Assembly: GCA_945948515.1 (NCBI GenBank)
Contig: CAMFBH010000001.1
Coordinates: 62,001 to 126,000 of the forward strand
Reading direction: 5' to 3'
DNA: 64,000 bases
Source of the DNA: an uncultured Clostridia bacterium
Lineage (GTDB): Bacteria; Bacillota; Clostridia; Oscillospirales; Acutalibacteraceae
Below the pieces are notes generated by a model. That model was not told where the DNA came from. It worked only from the letters and a program-made list of their open reading frames with translations, and ran no database searches. How positions within the stretch are numbered: position 1 is the stretch's first letter; the number at the start of each line of letters is the position of its first letter. This document shows positions 54,984 to 62,433 of this stretch, in pieces. A program made the position numbers and the translations under genes.

Positions 54984-55727
54984 TTAATCTACCTGCTGAT
55001 AATCGCCGGTGTTTTCATCTGATTTTGATTTGTCCGTGGTTGCGGTTTTCTGTTTTTCCATAACGGAACCGCCTACACGCGGCTTAAGTACAAGCTTATA
55101 TTCCTTGTCACCGTTTTCAATATCCATAAGTGCAACTGCCTGTTCTTCGGTAACAACAAGAGTAAGAGTTGAATACTCGGTGATTTCCGTTCCGTTGTTT
55201 TCAGCATCAACATTTGCTGAATTTGTTGAAACTCTGAGAACCTCCAAATCCTTAAGCGGAATTGTTGTTGTGCTGCCCGAGAAGGTGTAAACATCAACCT
55301 TATCACCGATGCTGATATAACCGTCAGCAGCCTTAACACCGCCGCCGCTTATCGGATATGCAACATAGCCGTCGGGAATTGTAAGCGAAAGAGTTGCATC
55401 ATCACTGTCTGCGGTAATCAGCTTGTTTTCGGTTAACTGCTCTCCCGCATAAACAGTTTGACGGGTTACTGTTCCTATCGGCATTGCAGAATCTGTTACC
55501 GCACCTTTGAGAACATAATCCGAAACAACTTCACTGTCTGCAAAATAAGTTGCGTAATTATCCTGCGTAATTGTTGTGTTCTGAGGAACATCGGTAATCG
55601 CCGTAACAACCGTTACTTTTTTTGCGTCCGCATAGCTCGCTCTCTCGCTTATTTCATTCGCAAAAAGGAATGTTGCAAAGCCTGCTACCAGCGCAAATAC
55701 AACTGCAACTAAATAAACTTTTTTCAT
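54984..55727 (-). CDS. cpaB: Flp pilus assembly protein CpaB/RcpC (SAF domain)
   Basis: A 247-residue CpaB-like protein. One N-terminal membrane helix (VYLVAVVFALVAGFATFLFA) is followed by a SAF domain (VVTAITDVPQNTTITQDNYATYFADSEVV, ...GTVTRQTVYAGEQLTENKLIT) and an RcpC-like beta domain with LSLTIPDGYVAYPISGGGVKAADGYISIGDKVDVYTF. In Gram-negatives CpaB supports the secretin; no secretin is expected here, so it may contact the peptidoglycan or pilus base. The C-terminus is charged. A region of about 150 AT-rich bases, with a small TTCGGC/GCCGAA hairpin (55798-55813), separates it from tadE. Confidence 0.9.
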   Translation of the reverse strand: MKKVYLVAVVFALVAGFATFLFANEISERASYADAKKVTVVTAITDVPQNTTITQDNYATYFADSEVVSDYVLKGAVTDSAMPIGTVTRQTVYAGEQLTENKLITADSDDATLSLTIPDGYVAYPISGGGVKAADGYISIGDKVDVYTFSGSTTTIPLKDLEVLRVSTNSANVDAENNGTEITEYSTLTLVVTEEQAVALMDIENGDKEYKLVLKPRVGGSVMEKQKTATTDKSKSDENTGDYQQVD

Positions 55728-55879
55728 TTTTTACCCCTCAATTTCTTCCGCTTATTCCAATGGAAAATCACGAAAAATTTGCTAAAATTATTTTTATTCG
55801 GCTCTTGCCGAAATATTTTTTAAACTATTGATTTGATACCAATTATATTTATTATAAAATTAAAAAGCACATAAGTATA

Positions 55880-56368
55880 TTAAGGCTCCGTGGTCGGCAC
55901 CTCAGCCTGTGTTTCAACCTTATATGTTGTTTTTGCGGCAACAGTTCTTGTATCTCCGCGGCAAATTGCATGCAAAACGAATGTCAGAACCGGCATATCG
56001 GTCCTAACCTCAACCTCTACCATTACTGCTTTTTTACCTTCAGCATTACCAATCTGCGTGCCGGAAGCATCGTAAAAGTTTACAATTACCCCCGGGTCCT
56101 GAAGCGTTTCGGGATCTCGAAGATTTGCCTCAACAATTTCTTCAGCCATAGTTCTAACATCATCATACGGCTGCGTTTTGCATTCAACGCAAATAGCCCT
56201 TGCCGCAGTTCGTGATGCATCGTCAACATTGAGCTGATTATAAAATAACCAACCGAAATCAAGAATTCCGCACAAAATGGCAAGCAAAAGCGGCAGAACA
56301 ATGGCAAATTCAACCATAGCCTGGCCTTTTTCGCTTTTTATATGCTTTGCAATAGTGCTTTTTAACAT
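55880..56368 (-). CDS. tadE: TadE-like minor pseudopilin
   Basis: A 162-residue TadE-type pseudopilin (PF07811). The N-terminal segment EKGQAMVEFAIVLPLLLAILCGILDFGWLFYNQLNVDDASRTAARAI has the prepilin-like G..MVEFA pattern and hydrophobic helix, with Glu at +5. The rest is the short Cys-containing beta domain. It is a likely minor component or initiator of the pilus. ATG at 56368 with AGGTGG upstream is chosen; a GTG three codons earlier lies inside that ribosome site. It follows the Flp pilin gene and a hairpin. Confidence 0.9.
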   Translation of the reverse strand: MLKSTIAKHIKSEKGQAMVEFAIVLPLLLAILCGILDFGWLFYNQLNVDDASRTAARAICVECKTQPYDDVRTMAEEIVEANLRDPETLQDPGVIVNFYDASGTQIGNAEGKKAVMVEVEVRTDMPVLTFVLHAICRGDTRTVAAKTTYKVETQAEVPTTEP

Positions 56369-56381
56369 GATTACCACCTAA

Positions 56382-56413
56382 AAGGACGGTGCAGGAACCT
56401 TCCTACACCGTCC
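56382..56413 (-). other. Hairpin between flp and tadE
   Basis: On the minus strand GGACGGTG(T)AGGA pairs with TCCT(G)CACCGTCC, followed by TTTTAGG. Pilin genes are often followed by such a partial terminator, letting the pilin mRNA accumulate. A second 6-base stem, GTATCC/GGATAC, lies at about 56470-56486. Confidence 0.55.
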
Positions 56414-56513
56414 GCATTATGACAAATTATTAAATTAAGCCGTTTCCCAACGGGAATTACAATTTGTCTGTATCCGCACGGGATACTTTTCAGTTATGCA
56501 AATAAGATAACAA

Positions 56514-56687
56514 TTATTCAAGAACTTGATCCATAGCTGTGTTGGTCTTCTGGAACATAGCAGAGATCTTTGTTCTCATAGCAATAAGGATAACAACTGC
56601 TACCACTGCAATAGCACCGATGATGAGAGCATACTCAACCATTCCCTGACCGTCTTCATCTTTTAAGAAAGACATAAACTTTTTCAT
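56514..56687 (-). CDS. flp: Flp-type pilin
   Basis: A 57-residue Flp pilin that is too short for most gene callers. The minus strand encodes MKKFMSFLKDEDGQGMVEYA, then LIIGAIAVVAVVILIAMRTK and a polar tail ISAMFQKTNTAMDQVLE. The prepilin peptidase site is G-MVEYA, with Glu at +4/+5 as in the Flp family. The mature pilin would be about 43 residues, nearly all helix, the typical size of this smallest pilin family. GGAGGAA lies seven bases before the ATG at 56687. It sits between the prepilin peptidase and TadE genes. Confidence 0.94.
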   Translation of the reverse strand: MKKFMSFLKDEDGQGMVEYALIIGAIAVVAVVILIAMRTKISAMFQKTNTAMDQVLE

Positions 56688-56770
56688 AACTATTTCCTCC
56701 TGTCGTTTTTTGGCCTAATTTAATGACCTTTTTTAATAATATATGTAACCGCCGTAGCGATGTTACCAAA

Positions 56771-57469
56771 TTAAAACAGCTTAATGCTTCCCGAAAGAGC
56801 GGGATAAATTAAGCTCGCAAGTGCTCCGGCTGCAAGTGCAGGACCCATTGGAGCATACGATTTACCGTTACCCTTCTTTGTTGCAAGAAGATAGATAAGA
56901 TAAATAAGCATTATTGCCGCCATTATAAGCATTGCCTGTATGTAACCGACAACTCCGAGAAGAAATCCTATTACGGCACTGAGCTTGATATCGCCGCTGC
57001 CGATTGCAGTTCCGAATCTTGCAGGGATTGTATATAAAACAAATCCGCAAACAATTCCGATTGCGCTGAGGATTAACTCCTCTTTAGGATTAACATGATA
57101 AACAGCCCAATTAAGAAGGATATACGCAAGCCGCGAAACGAGAAGAGCTAAAAGAAGCTCGTTCGGAATTCTTCGGATTGATAAATCAACCATTGAAATG
57201 TTTATTATGCAGGAAATACAAATTAAGTAATAAATTATTTGAAGCGGATTGCCTGCAACGAATGCACAAAGTGCAAACAACAGTGCGAATGCAATTTCCC
57301 AACAAATAATAACTGCACGGGGTTTGAGCAAATTCGGACTGTAATCCTCTGCAAGGTACGGGAGCTTTTCGCACCGAACCTTAATTTGCCTTAATGCGAG
57401 CTTGTAAAATCCAAATCCCACAAGTAATCCTGTTATTAACAATATAAGCGCCTTAATTACTTCTGACAT
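56771..57469 (-). CDS. tadV: Prepilin peptidase TadV/CpaA (A24 family)
   Basis: A 232-residue integral membrane aspartyl protease that removes the prepilin leader. Two conserved Asp regions are visible: MVDLSIRRIPNELL (first Asp) and GTAIGSGDIKLSAVIGFLLG (GxGD, second Asp). About six to seven helices are present. It lacks the N-terminal methylase-type domain of PilD, as in the CpaA/TadV subtype. ATG at 57469 (MSEVIKAL) is favoured over an earlier start that would add a non-family leader; the ribosome site is weak (GTAGAG). It is the first gene of the Tad operon. Confidence 0.88.
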   Translation of the reverse strand: MSEVIKALILLITGLLVGFGFYKLALRQIKVRCEKLPYLAEDYSPNLLKPRAVIICWEIAFALLFALCAFVAGNPLQIIYYLICISCIINISMVDLSIRRIPNELLLALLVSRLAYILLNWAVYHVNPKEELILSAIGIVCGFVLYTIPARFGTAIGSGDIKLSAVIGFLLGVVGYIQAMLIMAAIMLIYLIYLLATKKGNGKSYAPMGPALAAGALASLIYPALSGSIKLF

Positions 57470-57495
57470 TAAATCAACAACTCTACCAAAAATGA

Positions 57496-57524
57496 TTATT
57501 ATTTCCTGTAAGTATACTTTACAA
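57496..57524 (-). promoter_or_regulatory. Promoter of the Tad operon
   Basis: On the minus strand TTGTAA (57524-57519), a 17-base spacer, TAATAA (57501-57496), about 27 bases before the tadV start. The -35 half is overlapped by a palindrome. Confidence 0.4.
57507..57523. promoter_or_regulatory. Palindrome over the Tad promoter
   Basis: TGTAAGTATACTTTACA contains the perfect palindrome AAGTATACTT and TGTAA/TTACA-like arms. It overlaps the -35 region, a common operator position. No regulator gene is adjacent. Confidence 0.4.
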
Positions 57525-57577
57525 CTTTGGGGAAATTTTATCAACCCTAAAAACAGCCAAAGTTTTACAGTTTTTAT

Positions 57578-57592
57578 TGTGCATATTGCACA
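57578..57592. promoter_or_regulatory. Palindrome in the divergent promoter region
   Basis: TGTGC-atatt-GCACA, 5-base inverted arms around a 5-base centre, between the Tad operon and the GT-C-like genes. It is a possible operator. Confidence 0.35.
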
Positions 57593-57631
57593 AAAGAATT
57601 TAACTTTATTTTATTTTAATATATTTTGGCA

Positions 57632-57660
57632 TTGAAGCGTAATACAATCTATGGTAGAAT
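57632..57660 (+). promoter_or_regulatory. Promoter of the GT-C-like gene cluster
   Basis: TTGAAG (57632-57637), a 17-base spacer, TAGAAT (57655-57660), 54 bases before the first start codon. Confidence 0.55.
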
Positions 57661-57713
57661 AATCACATTAGCAACAGATTTATTACAATATATAGAAAAA
57701 GGCTTGATTTTTA

Positions 57714-59282
57714 ATGCAAAACACTGTAAAAAATAAACAAAATATAAACTCCGTTCCGAAATTTATCAAGGGAATAATGCTTTTATTCCTATTCTTCCCG
57801 CTGATAACCATAAACAATACAATGAACACAGACTGTGTTTTTCTGATTAACATGGGAAGATACATAACAGAAAACGGATTTTTCACCAAAGACCCTTTCA
57901 CACTGCACACAGGTATGGATTCACTCGCTCAGCAATGGCTTAGCGATGTTATTTATTATAATGTTTACCGTCTTCTCGGTATTGCAGGATGCGTTGCACT
58001 TGTTTATATTGTTTTTTGCGTTTTTCAAATTTTACTTTTTAAGCTTTCAACACTCGTTAGCAACAACTTTTTTATAAGCTGTGTTATTTGCTCGGTTACA
58101 GGTCTTTATATGTGCAGAGCTTTCTTCGTTTCAAGGCCTCAGATTTTTACATATCTTCTTATTGTTTTTGAGTTTTATGTTCTTGAAAAGTATGTTAAAA
58201 CAAAAAAGGCGCGCCACCTTGCTTGGCTTCTTCCGATTTCGCTTTTGCAAATAAATCTACATTCATCAATGTGGCTCATGCTTTTTGTTTTAATGCTTCC
58301 TGTAATTGCAGATTCTATTCCTTTTAAATTTAAAACAATTAATAAAGAGCCTGCCTGTAAGCTTCTCCCGCTTCTTGCCGCCGCTCTCGGTATGTTCGGC
58401 TGCGGATTTATTAATCCTTACGGAATTAAGGCAATGACCTATCTTTTCACATCCTACGGCTACGATGTAATCAGCGAAAACATATATGAAATGCTGTCGC
58501 CGAGTCTGCACGACCTCGACGGAAAGGCATTTTTCTTTATGATAGCCACTGTTATTTGTTGTTTCATTTTCTACAGGAAAGGCAAAACCACACTTCGCCA
58601 TGCTCTCCTGACAGCAGGAACGCTCTATCTTGGATTGTCGTCTATGAGAAGCATTTCCATATTCCTTATTGCCTCGGCGCTAACTCTTTCCTTCTATTTC
58701 AAGGAAATAACAGTTTATCTTCCTTCTCCGGAAGAAAAAATCAGCAAGAAATCACTTGCTAAGCTCGGAGGCGTTCTCGGAGTTCTTCTTTTGTGTGCTT
58801 TTGTGATAATGCTGCTTCCTTCACCCAGTGCAAACTCAACTGATCAAAAAATCTCTGTTTCTGAAAATGAAGATGTAGGGAAGGCAACACAAACCGCCTC
58901 AAGTGCCTACAAAAGTCTTAATAATATCATCCGCATTCTTGAAGAGGATGGCGGTCCTGAAAATGTAACAATATTTAACAGAATTGACGCCGGATCGTAT
59001 CTTGAATTTAACGGATACAAAGCATATATTGACCCGCGTGTTGAGCTTTTCCTAAAAGACAACAACGGTCAGTACAACTATATAAATGAATACTTCAATG
59101 CCTCCTACGGTAAAATCTATTACCGCGATTTCATTGAAAAATACGGCTTCACTCATCTGATTGTTTCGGATTCAGAGCCCGCCATTGTCAGCGGTCTTGA
59201 ACAGGATTCTGATTTTGAAAAGATTTATGAGGATGAAAATTATAAGCTGTTTCGCCGAGTTCAAAAGGAGGATGTAAAATGA
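57714..59282 (+). CDS. GT-C-like multi-pass membrane protein (copy A1)
   Basis: A 522-residue membrane protein with around ten hydrophobic helices and a soluble C-terminal domain. The first outside loop has MNTDCVFLINMGRYITENGFF, followed by DPFTLHTGMDSLAQQWLSDVIYYNVY; this D...GRxI...DPFT.H....AQQWLSD pattern recalls GT-C glycosyltransferases that use lipid-linked sugars. INPYGIKAMTYLFTSYGYD and the end AYIDPRVELFLKDNN are shared with the next gene, so the two are paralogues. The acceptor and donor are unknown. Its stop overlaps the next ATG (ATGA). It could decorate a surface polymer; no evidence ties it to the pilus besides position. Confidence 0.75.
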   Translation: MQNTVKNKQNINSVPKFIKGIMLLFLFFPLITINNTMNTDCVFLINMGRYITENGFFTKDPFTLHTGMDSLAQQWLSDVIYYNVYRLLGIAGCVALVYIVFCVFQILLFKLSTLVSNNFFISCVICSVTGLYMCRAFFVSRPQIFTYLLIVFEFYVLEKYVKTKKARHLAWLLPISLLQINLHSSMWLMLFVLMLPVIADSIPFKFKTINKEPACKLLPLLAAALGMFGCGFINPYGIKAMTYLFTSYGYDVISENIYEMLSPSLHDLDGKAFFFMIATVICCFIFYRKGKTTLRHALLTAGTLYLGLSSMRSISIFLIASALTLSFYFKEITVYLPSPEEKISKKSLAKLGGVLGVLLLCAFVIMLLPSPSANSTDQKISVSENEDVGKATQTASSAYKSLNNIIRILEEDGGPENVTIFNRIDAGSYLEFNGYKAYIDPRVELFLKDNNGQYNYINEYFNASYGKIYYRDFIEKYGFTHLIVSDSEPAIVSGLEQDSDFEKIYEDENYKLFRRVQKEDVK

Positions 59283-60781
59283 AAAAGGAAAAAAAGCAGC
59301 AAAACAGGATTGATATAAACTCTCTTCCCAAAGGTGTTAAGCTTTTTTATGCACTTTTTATGCTTCTTCCTGCCGTTTCAATTCCGCTTACAATGAATAC
59401 GGACGCCTATTTTATGCTTAATGCCGGAAGATACATATGCCAAACAAAAACAGTTCCCGACACTGATTTTTTCACAAGCCACGCGGGAATGCACGCAATT
59501 ATTCAGCAATGGCTTACGGATGTTATATATTGGCTGCTTTACAGCAAGCTCGGAGAGTATTCTCTTATTGCTCTCGTTTTTATCATTTATATTGCGGTTG
59601 TTGCCGTGCTTTTTACAATATGCAAAAAGGTTAGCGGAAATTTTATAATTTCGGTTTTCTGCACAAGCGGAGCAATGCTTTTTATTTGCAAGCCCTTTAT
59701 GGTAACAAGACCACTGACCTTTACTTTTTTGATTATTCTTCTTGAAATCCTTATTCTTGAAACATATGCAAAGGAGAAAAAAGCGACAGGTCTTTTCTTT
59801 CTCCCGCTTTTGTCCGTTCTGCTTGTTAACACGCAGTGCTCAATGTGGCCGATGCTTTTTGTTGTTTGCCTCCCTTATTTTATAGATTCTTTCAAGTTCA
59901 ATTTTAAGGGAATAAAGAGCGACGGCTCCTACAAGACTTCGGCAATTATTCTCGGCGCGCTTTCAATGCTTGTTACAGGCTTTATTAATCCCTACGGTAT
60001 TGAGGGAATGACTTATCTTTTTACCTCCTACGGATATGACGAAATAAACTCAACAGTCACCGAAATGTTTTCTCCTGATATAAAAACTCCCGACGGAAAA
60101 TTTTATTTTGCAGGAATTCTTTTGGTTGTTCTAATATTAATAATATACAGAAAGGGCCGCCTTCCGCTGAGAAATGTTCTTTTCCTTCTCGGCTTCGGTT
60201 ATCTCGGAATTTCTTCTCTCAGAAGCTTTCCTTTCCTTGCGTTTTCATCGGCAATAGCCCTTAGCGTATATCTTAAAGACTGCCGCCTTTACTACAAATA
60301 TACAGGAACAAATCCACAGTTCAAAAAGCAATGCGCCGCAACCCTTATGGTTGTCGTTTTGATAATGGGACTCGGCTTCACCGTTTCTTCCGATGAGTCG
60401 ATTACGGGAAACAGCAGCAAGTTCGGATGCGAGGACGCCGTTGAATACGCGCTCGAAAACTACGACCTTAATTCCCGCAATATTTACAATTCCGCCGATA
60501 TAGGCGGATACCTTGAGTTTAATAAAATCAAGGCTCATATTGACCCCCGTGTGGAGCTGTTTTTAAAAGACAACAATCACGAAAAGGATTATCTGCTCGA
60601 ATATGTTGGATTTCAATCGGGGTCAATTCATTACAAGGATTATCTTAACACCTACGGATTTGATTTTCTTTTCGTTTCGGAAAGCGAAGATATTTTAAGC
60701 ATTTATCTTCCAAAAGATAACGATTATAAGCAGATTTACAGCGACGGAAAATACAGTATCTACACGCTTGCAAAGGATTGA
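59279..60781 (+). CDS. GT-C-like multi-pass membrane protein (copy A2)
   Basis: A 500-residue paralogue of the preceding gene with the same helix layout. Shared blocks are MNTDAYFMLNAGRYICQT, DFFTSHAGMHAIIQQWLTDVIYWLLY, INPYGIEGMTYLFTSYGYDEI and HIDPRVELFLKDNN, which indicate a tandem duplication followed by divergence. GGAGG (within the previous gene's last codons) precedes the ATG. It overlaps copy A1 by four bases and is followed after five bases by the third gene, so the cluster is an operon. Confidence 0.75.
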   Translation: MKKEKKQQNRIDINSLPKGVKLFYALFMLLPAVSIPLTMNTDAYFMLNAGRYICQTKTVPDTDFFTSHAGMHAIIQQWLTDVIYWLLYSKLGEYSLIALVFIIYIAVVAVLFTICKKVSGNFIISVFCTSGAMLFICKPFMVTRPLTFTFLIILLEILILETYAKEKKATGLFFLPLLSVLLVNTQCSMWPMLFVVCLPYFIDSFKFNFKGIKSDGSYKTSAIILGALSMLVTGFINPYGIEGMTYLFTSYGYDEINSTVTEMFSPDIKTPDGKFYFAGILLVVLILIIYRKGRLPLRNVLFLLGFGYLGISSLRSFPFLAFSSAIALSVYLKDCRLYYKYTGTNPQFKKQCAATLMVVVLIMGLGFTVSSDESITGNSSKFGCEDAVEYALENYDLNSRNIYNSADIGGYLEFNKIKAHIDPRVELFLKDNNHEKDYLLEYVGFQSGSIHYKDYLNTYGFDFLFVSESEDILSIYLPKDNDYKQIYSDGKYSIYTLAKD

Positions 60782-60786
60782 TTTGA

Positions 60787-62433
60787 ATGAAAAAAGAGCT
60801 TTGTTTTAAGGTTCGTAATATTGAAATAGCGGCTTTGGTTTTTCTTTATTCCTCGGCAGTTATATTTTTATTTGCTTGGCTGAAGCTTTACCTTGCAATA
60901 ATCTCCTGTGCCGCTATCGGCTATGCCTTTTTTCGATTTATTAAAAGCTACGCCTCAAAAAGCAATAAAGAAATCAAAATTTCACTCGGTGCATTTATCG
61001 GAATTATTATATTTTTTACAATAGTCTGCATTGCCTGCGGTTTGGGCGGATTTATTTATCAATCCTCAGACTGGAGCAAGCACAACGCAATCCTTCGCGA
61101 TTTAATCAATTATTCTTGGCCTGTTTTCTATACCGACTGTCCGGATAAGGCAATGCTAACATATTATGTAAGCTCTTATTTAATTCCTGCGCTTGTGGGA
61201 AAAATAACCGGAGTTATGAAGCTTGCCGAAATAACACAGCTTATTTGGAGTGTTACGGGAATTACTGTTTTCTTTTTATTATCAATGGAAATAACAAAAG
61301 CAAAAACCCTAAAACGACAAGTCTTTCTCGCCTACAATGTGGTGATGTTTTCCTCTTTTGCCGTTGTTGCCGCAGTAATTGTTCAAAACCTTTATCCCGA
61401 AATAGGCTCAAAGGAGATTTTTTCAAGCGTTGCCAAAAACGGTGATTTGAATATTTTTTTACAGTACACGCCTAATTTTGTCGGAATAGAATATGTTTTC
61501 GCGCAAACAATTCCGATGTGGCTTTGCTCGGCGCTTTTATTTACTAAGCGGGATTTTTTTGAGCACTACATATTTCTTCTTATTCCGCTCGCCTTTTATT
61601 CCGTGCTGTGCTTTGTTGGAATAACCCTTACTGCTGTAATTTATGCCGCATACACTGTAATTTCAAAAAAATTCAGCATAGAATATATTAAGAAAATTTT
61701 TTCATTGCAGAATATTTTTATGCTCTTTGCCGTATGCGTGCCTCTCGGACTGTACTATCTCGGAAATGTTAAAACCGAAAAGCCCGCTTCGTGCGATTTT
61801 ATGATTTCTCACATTGTAAGCAAGCACTATCTTCCCGTGTTGATTTTATTTATTGCAACAGGGGTAGGAATTTATTTTACATTTTTCTTTAAAAGATTTA
61901 AAAAAGAACCGTTTTTCCTGATTTCAACAGCAATTCTTGTTATTCTTCCTTTTTTTAATATGGGCTTCAACAACGATTTGCTTTTAAGAGCAACTCAATG
62001 CTGCTTAACATTTTATATGTTCTTCTTTATTGATTTTATTTTCAACATGAAAGAATATCGAAGAAAAGCATTAATGCTTCTTATGATTTTCGGAATAGAA
62101 GCTGTTTTTCATCTTGCAAATTTCGGCTACTGCTTTGTTTTAGCAAGCGAATATAAAACACTTTATAAGGAACGCGATGAGTATATCTCAATGAGCCAAT
62201 TTGCAGATAAAAGCGGGGATCCCGATCTTCCGATACGATTCTATGACCGAGAAGCGCTTTGCTTCAATTATTTTACATACGACATTGATGAGGATTTATT
62301 CGTTCAAAAGCTTGCAAGACGAAAGGACTCCGATTATTCTCCGATAGCAGAAGAATACAATCACGGAAAAATGTATGGCAGAAAAAAGGACAGATATTAT
62401 GAAAAAGATTTCGTTCAAAAAGCAAACCGTTGA
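60787..62433 (+). CDS. Multi-pass membrane protein, possibly GT-C-like (copy B1)
   Basis: A 548-residue membrane protein with about 12 helices. The key outside loop is YQSSDWSKHNAILRDLINYSWPVFYTDCPDKAMLTYYVSSYLIPALVGKITG, which is typical of a poorly described family of integral membrane proteins with a DWxKHNxxLxDLxxxxWP motif. NFVGIEYVFAQTIPMWL and FNMGFNNDLLLRATQ follow. Function is unknown; a glycosyltransferase-like role is guessed from the D-W-H motif, helix number and position beside copies A1/A2. It starts five bases after copy A2 and overlaps copy B2 by 35 bases. Confidence 0.65.
   Translation: MKKELCFKVRNIEIAALVFLYSSAVIFLFAWLKLYLAIISCAAIGYAFFRFIKSYASKSNKEIKISLGAFIGIIIFFTIVCIACGLGGFIYQSSDWSKHNAILRDLINYSWPVFYTDCPDKAMLTYYVSSYLIPALVGKITGVMKLAEITQLIWSVTGITVFFLLSMEITKAKTLKRQVFLAYNVVMFSSFAVVAAVIVQNLYPEIGSKEIFSSVAKNGDLNIFLQYTPNFVGIEYVFAQTIPMWLCSALLFTKRDFFEHYIFLLIPLAFYSVLCFVGITLTAVIYAAYTVISKKFSIEYIKKIFSLQNIFMLFAVCVPLGLYYLGNVKTEKPASCDFMISHIVSKHYLPVLILFIATGVGIYFTFFFKRFKKEPFFLISTAILVILPFFNMGFNNDLLLRATQCCLTFYMFFFIDFIFNMKEYRRKALMLLMIFGIEAVFHLANFGYCFVLASEYKTLYKERDEYISMSQFADKSGDPDLPIRFYDREALCFNYFTYDIDEDLFVQKLARRKDSDYSPIAEEYNHGKMYGRKKDRYYEKDFVQKANR

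Noticed and set aside
55728..55879. Missing secretin gene between tadE and cpaB
   Set aside because: The gap of about 150 AT-rich bases holds no coding frame, and a secretin is not expected in a single-membrane cell.
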